Source of the DNA: Balneolales bacterium
GTDB taxonomy: Bacteria > Bacteroidota > Rhodothermia > Balneolales > Natronogracilivirgulaceae
Direction of reading: 5' to 3'
Assembly: GCA_007127695.1 (NCBI GenBank)
Contig: SKYW01000123.1
Span: forward strand, 1-6,227
Length of the DNA stretch: 6,227 nucleotides
The stretch's first letter is position 1, and each line of letters starts with the position of its first letter. Below the pieces are notes generated by a model that worked only from the letters and a program-made list of their open reading frames with translations, was not told the origin of the DNA and searched no databases. Below, piece after piece: positions 6,209 through 6,227 of the stretch. Position numbers and translations under genes: made by a program.

Positions 6209-6227
6209 CGTCAACTACCGGACAAGA

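Overview
The window looks like ordinary chromosome from a Gram-negative bacterium, most likely of the Bacteroidota/Balneolota/Rhodothermota group. This is inferred from three things: a short, Ala/Thr-rich lipoprotein-like leader; an M23 peptidase with a Cys in the last zinc-ligand position, a variant I associate with Bacteroidota-type M23 proteins; and start sites that mostly lack strong Shine-Dalgarno sequences. Base composition is close to even. I see no tRNA, rRNA, CRISPR array, transposase, integrase or phage gene.

Layout: (1) positions 1-152 hold the C-terminal tail of a PduO-type corrinoid (cobalamin) adenosyltransferase. (2) Two bases later begins a large membrane-anchored protein with a helix-turn-helix-like N-terminus, one membrane segment, an SGNH/GDSL-type hydrolase domain and C-terminal TPR repeats; it is probably co-transcribed with the adenosyltransferase. 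(3) After a 133-bp gap with a possible promoter comes an exported, probably lipid-anchored, M23 (LytM-type) peptidoglycan endopeptidase. (4) About 60 bp further, in the same direction, is a short-chain dehydrogenase/reductase. (5) A 123-bp gap carries a 16-bp tandem duplication that copies a TTGACA -35-like box, giving two overlapping candidate promoters in front of (6) an exported, glycine-rich protein of unknown function that contains an internal two-fold repeat. (7) On the opposite strand, convergent with it, is a second SGNH/GDSL-family protein whose catalytic His is replaced by Arg and whose other SGNH blocks are eroded.

How the genes work together: the M23 enzyme and the TPR-SGNH protein point towards the cell envelope (peptidoglycan remodelling; esterase or acyl transfer on an envelope or extracellular substrate). 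The SDR and the adenosyltransferase are metabolic. There is no compelling sign of a single multi-gene system; this looks like a run of housekeeping and lineage-specific genes. The points most worth a second look are the apparently inactive SGNH protein, the duplicated -35 promoter region, the internally duplicated glycine-rich protein, and the HTH/TM/SGNH/TPR domain combination.
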